DNA of 64,000 nt from Dietzia natronolimnaea (GTDB lineage Bacteria; Actinomycetota; Actinomycetes; Mycobacteriales; Mycobacteriaceae), in the NCBI RefSeq assembly GCF_039525805.1, contig NZ_BAAAHZ010000010.1. One strand, 5' to 3'. The position numbers and the translations under genes are program-made. The notes under the pieces were generated by a model. The model had not been told where the DNA came from and made no database searches. It saw only the letters and a program-made list of their open reading frames with translations. Below are positions 63,963 to 64,000 of the stretch, in pieces (position 1 is the first letter of the stretch; every line of letters begins with the position of its first letter).

Positions 63963-64000
63963 TGGCGTCTCGCGTGAGCCGCGGTGCGGGCGAGACGCCA
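63963..64000. repeat. REP-like palindrome, copy B
   Basis: TGGCGTCTCGC (63963-63973) and GCGAGACGCCA (63990-64000) are perfect 11-bp arms around a 16-bp centre. It starts 29 nt after the SDR stop and reaches the window end. Arm sequence and spacing match copy A at 42927-42964. It may be part of a longer array beyond the window. Confidence 0.7.

Noticed and set aside
1..64000. tRNA, rRNA, prophage or insertion sequence
   Set aside because: No cloverleaf, rRNA motifs, integrase, phage structural genes or transposase could be found in any frame.

Overview
This is a 64 kb piece of a high-GC actinobacterial chromosome. GTG starts and 4-nt ATGA/GTGA gene overlaps are common, a mycothiol-type maleylpyruvate isomerase-family protein is present, and the mix of TetR regulators, DUF4389, WxL-like and Asp23 genes fits the Mycobacteriales. 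Dietzia or a close relative is my best guess, but no rRNA or other marker gene is present to prove it. The sequence is a draft scaffold: 51 Ns lie inside a tandem repeat near the right end. I see no prophage, IS element, CRISPR array, tRNA or rRNA.

Layout from left to right. (1) 0-2.6 kb: a truncated MpaB-type oxygenase gene diverges from an ECF42-type sigma factor, followed by small membrane proteins. (2) 2.8-6.6 kb: an eight-gene Asp23/Gls24 envelope-stress operon that carries its own ECF sigma factor. (3) 6.6-10.7 kb: a surface-protein cluster made of two WxL-like and two DUF916-like proteins, apparently a duplicated pair. (4) 10.9-14.7 kb: a copper-handling block with CueP, a DUF305 lipoprotein, a two-component system and a four-helix-bundle Csp-type protein. 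(5) 14.8-17.5 kb: a Tat-exported metallo-beta-lactamase-fold hydrolase and a TetR-controlled pair. (6) 17.6-23 kb: a dipeptide/nickel-type ABC importer with a permease-ATPase fusion, divergent from an ArsR-type regulator. (7) 23.2-28.9 kb: a urease operon with three oddities: a natural UreB-UreC fusion, no ureE, and a His-tailed chelatase-like gene between ureA and ureBC. (8) 29.1-34.1 kb: the urea importer urtABCDE. Regions 6-8 look like one nickel plus urea module. Near-identical GlnR-like boxes (21 of 27 positions) precede ureA and urtA, which suggests joint nitrogen control.

(9) 34.2-42.7 kb: P450, DUF4389 protein, SnoaL-like, TauE/SafE, SDR and amidase genes with two TetR regulators and clear palindromic operators. 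(10) 43.1-51.5 kb: a second peptide-type ABC importer. Two paralogous binding proteins and two ATPases lie on the minus strand; two permeases and a TetR regulator lie on the plus strand. (11) 51.5-57.7 kb: SQR-like flavoprotein, aspartate dehydrogenase, a guanidine-III riboswitch directly upstream of a Gdx/SugE guanidinium exporter, SRPBCC and GMC oxidoreductase genes. (12) 57.8-62.5 kb: a tightly overlapping five-gene operon (esterase, flavin amine oxidase, SRPBCC, class II aldolase, PfkB kinase) that looks like an uncharacterised catabolic route. (13) 62.5-64 kb: tandem repeat, assembly gap, a small gene cut by the gap, an SDR with Arg in place of the catalytic Lys, and a perfect palindrome at the window end that matches a copy at 42.9 kb.

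The strongest candidates for something new are the UreE-less urease operon with its His-rich chelatase-like protein and UreB-UreC fusion, the duplicated WxL-like/DUF916 pairs, the five-gene amine oxidase/aldolase/kinase operon, and the 11-16-11 palindromic repeat family.
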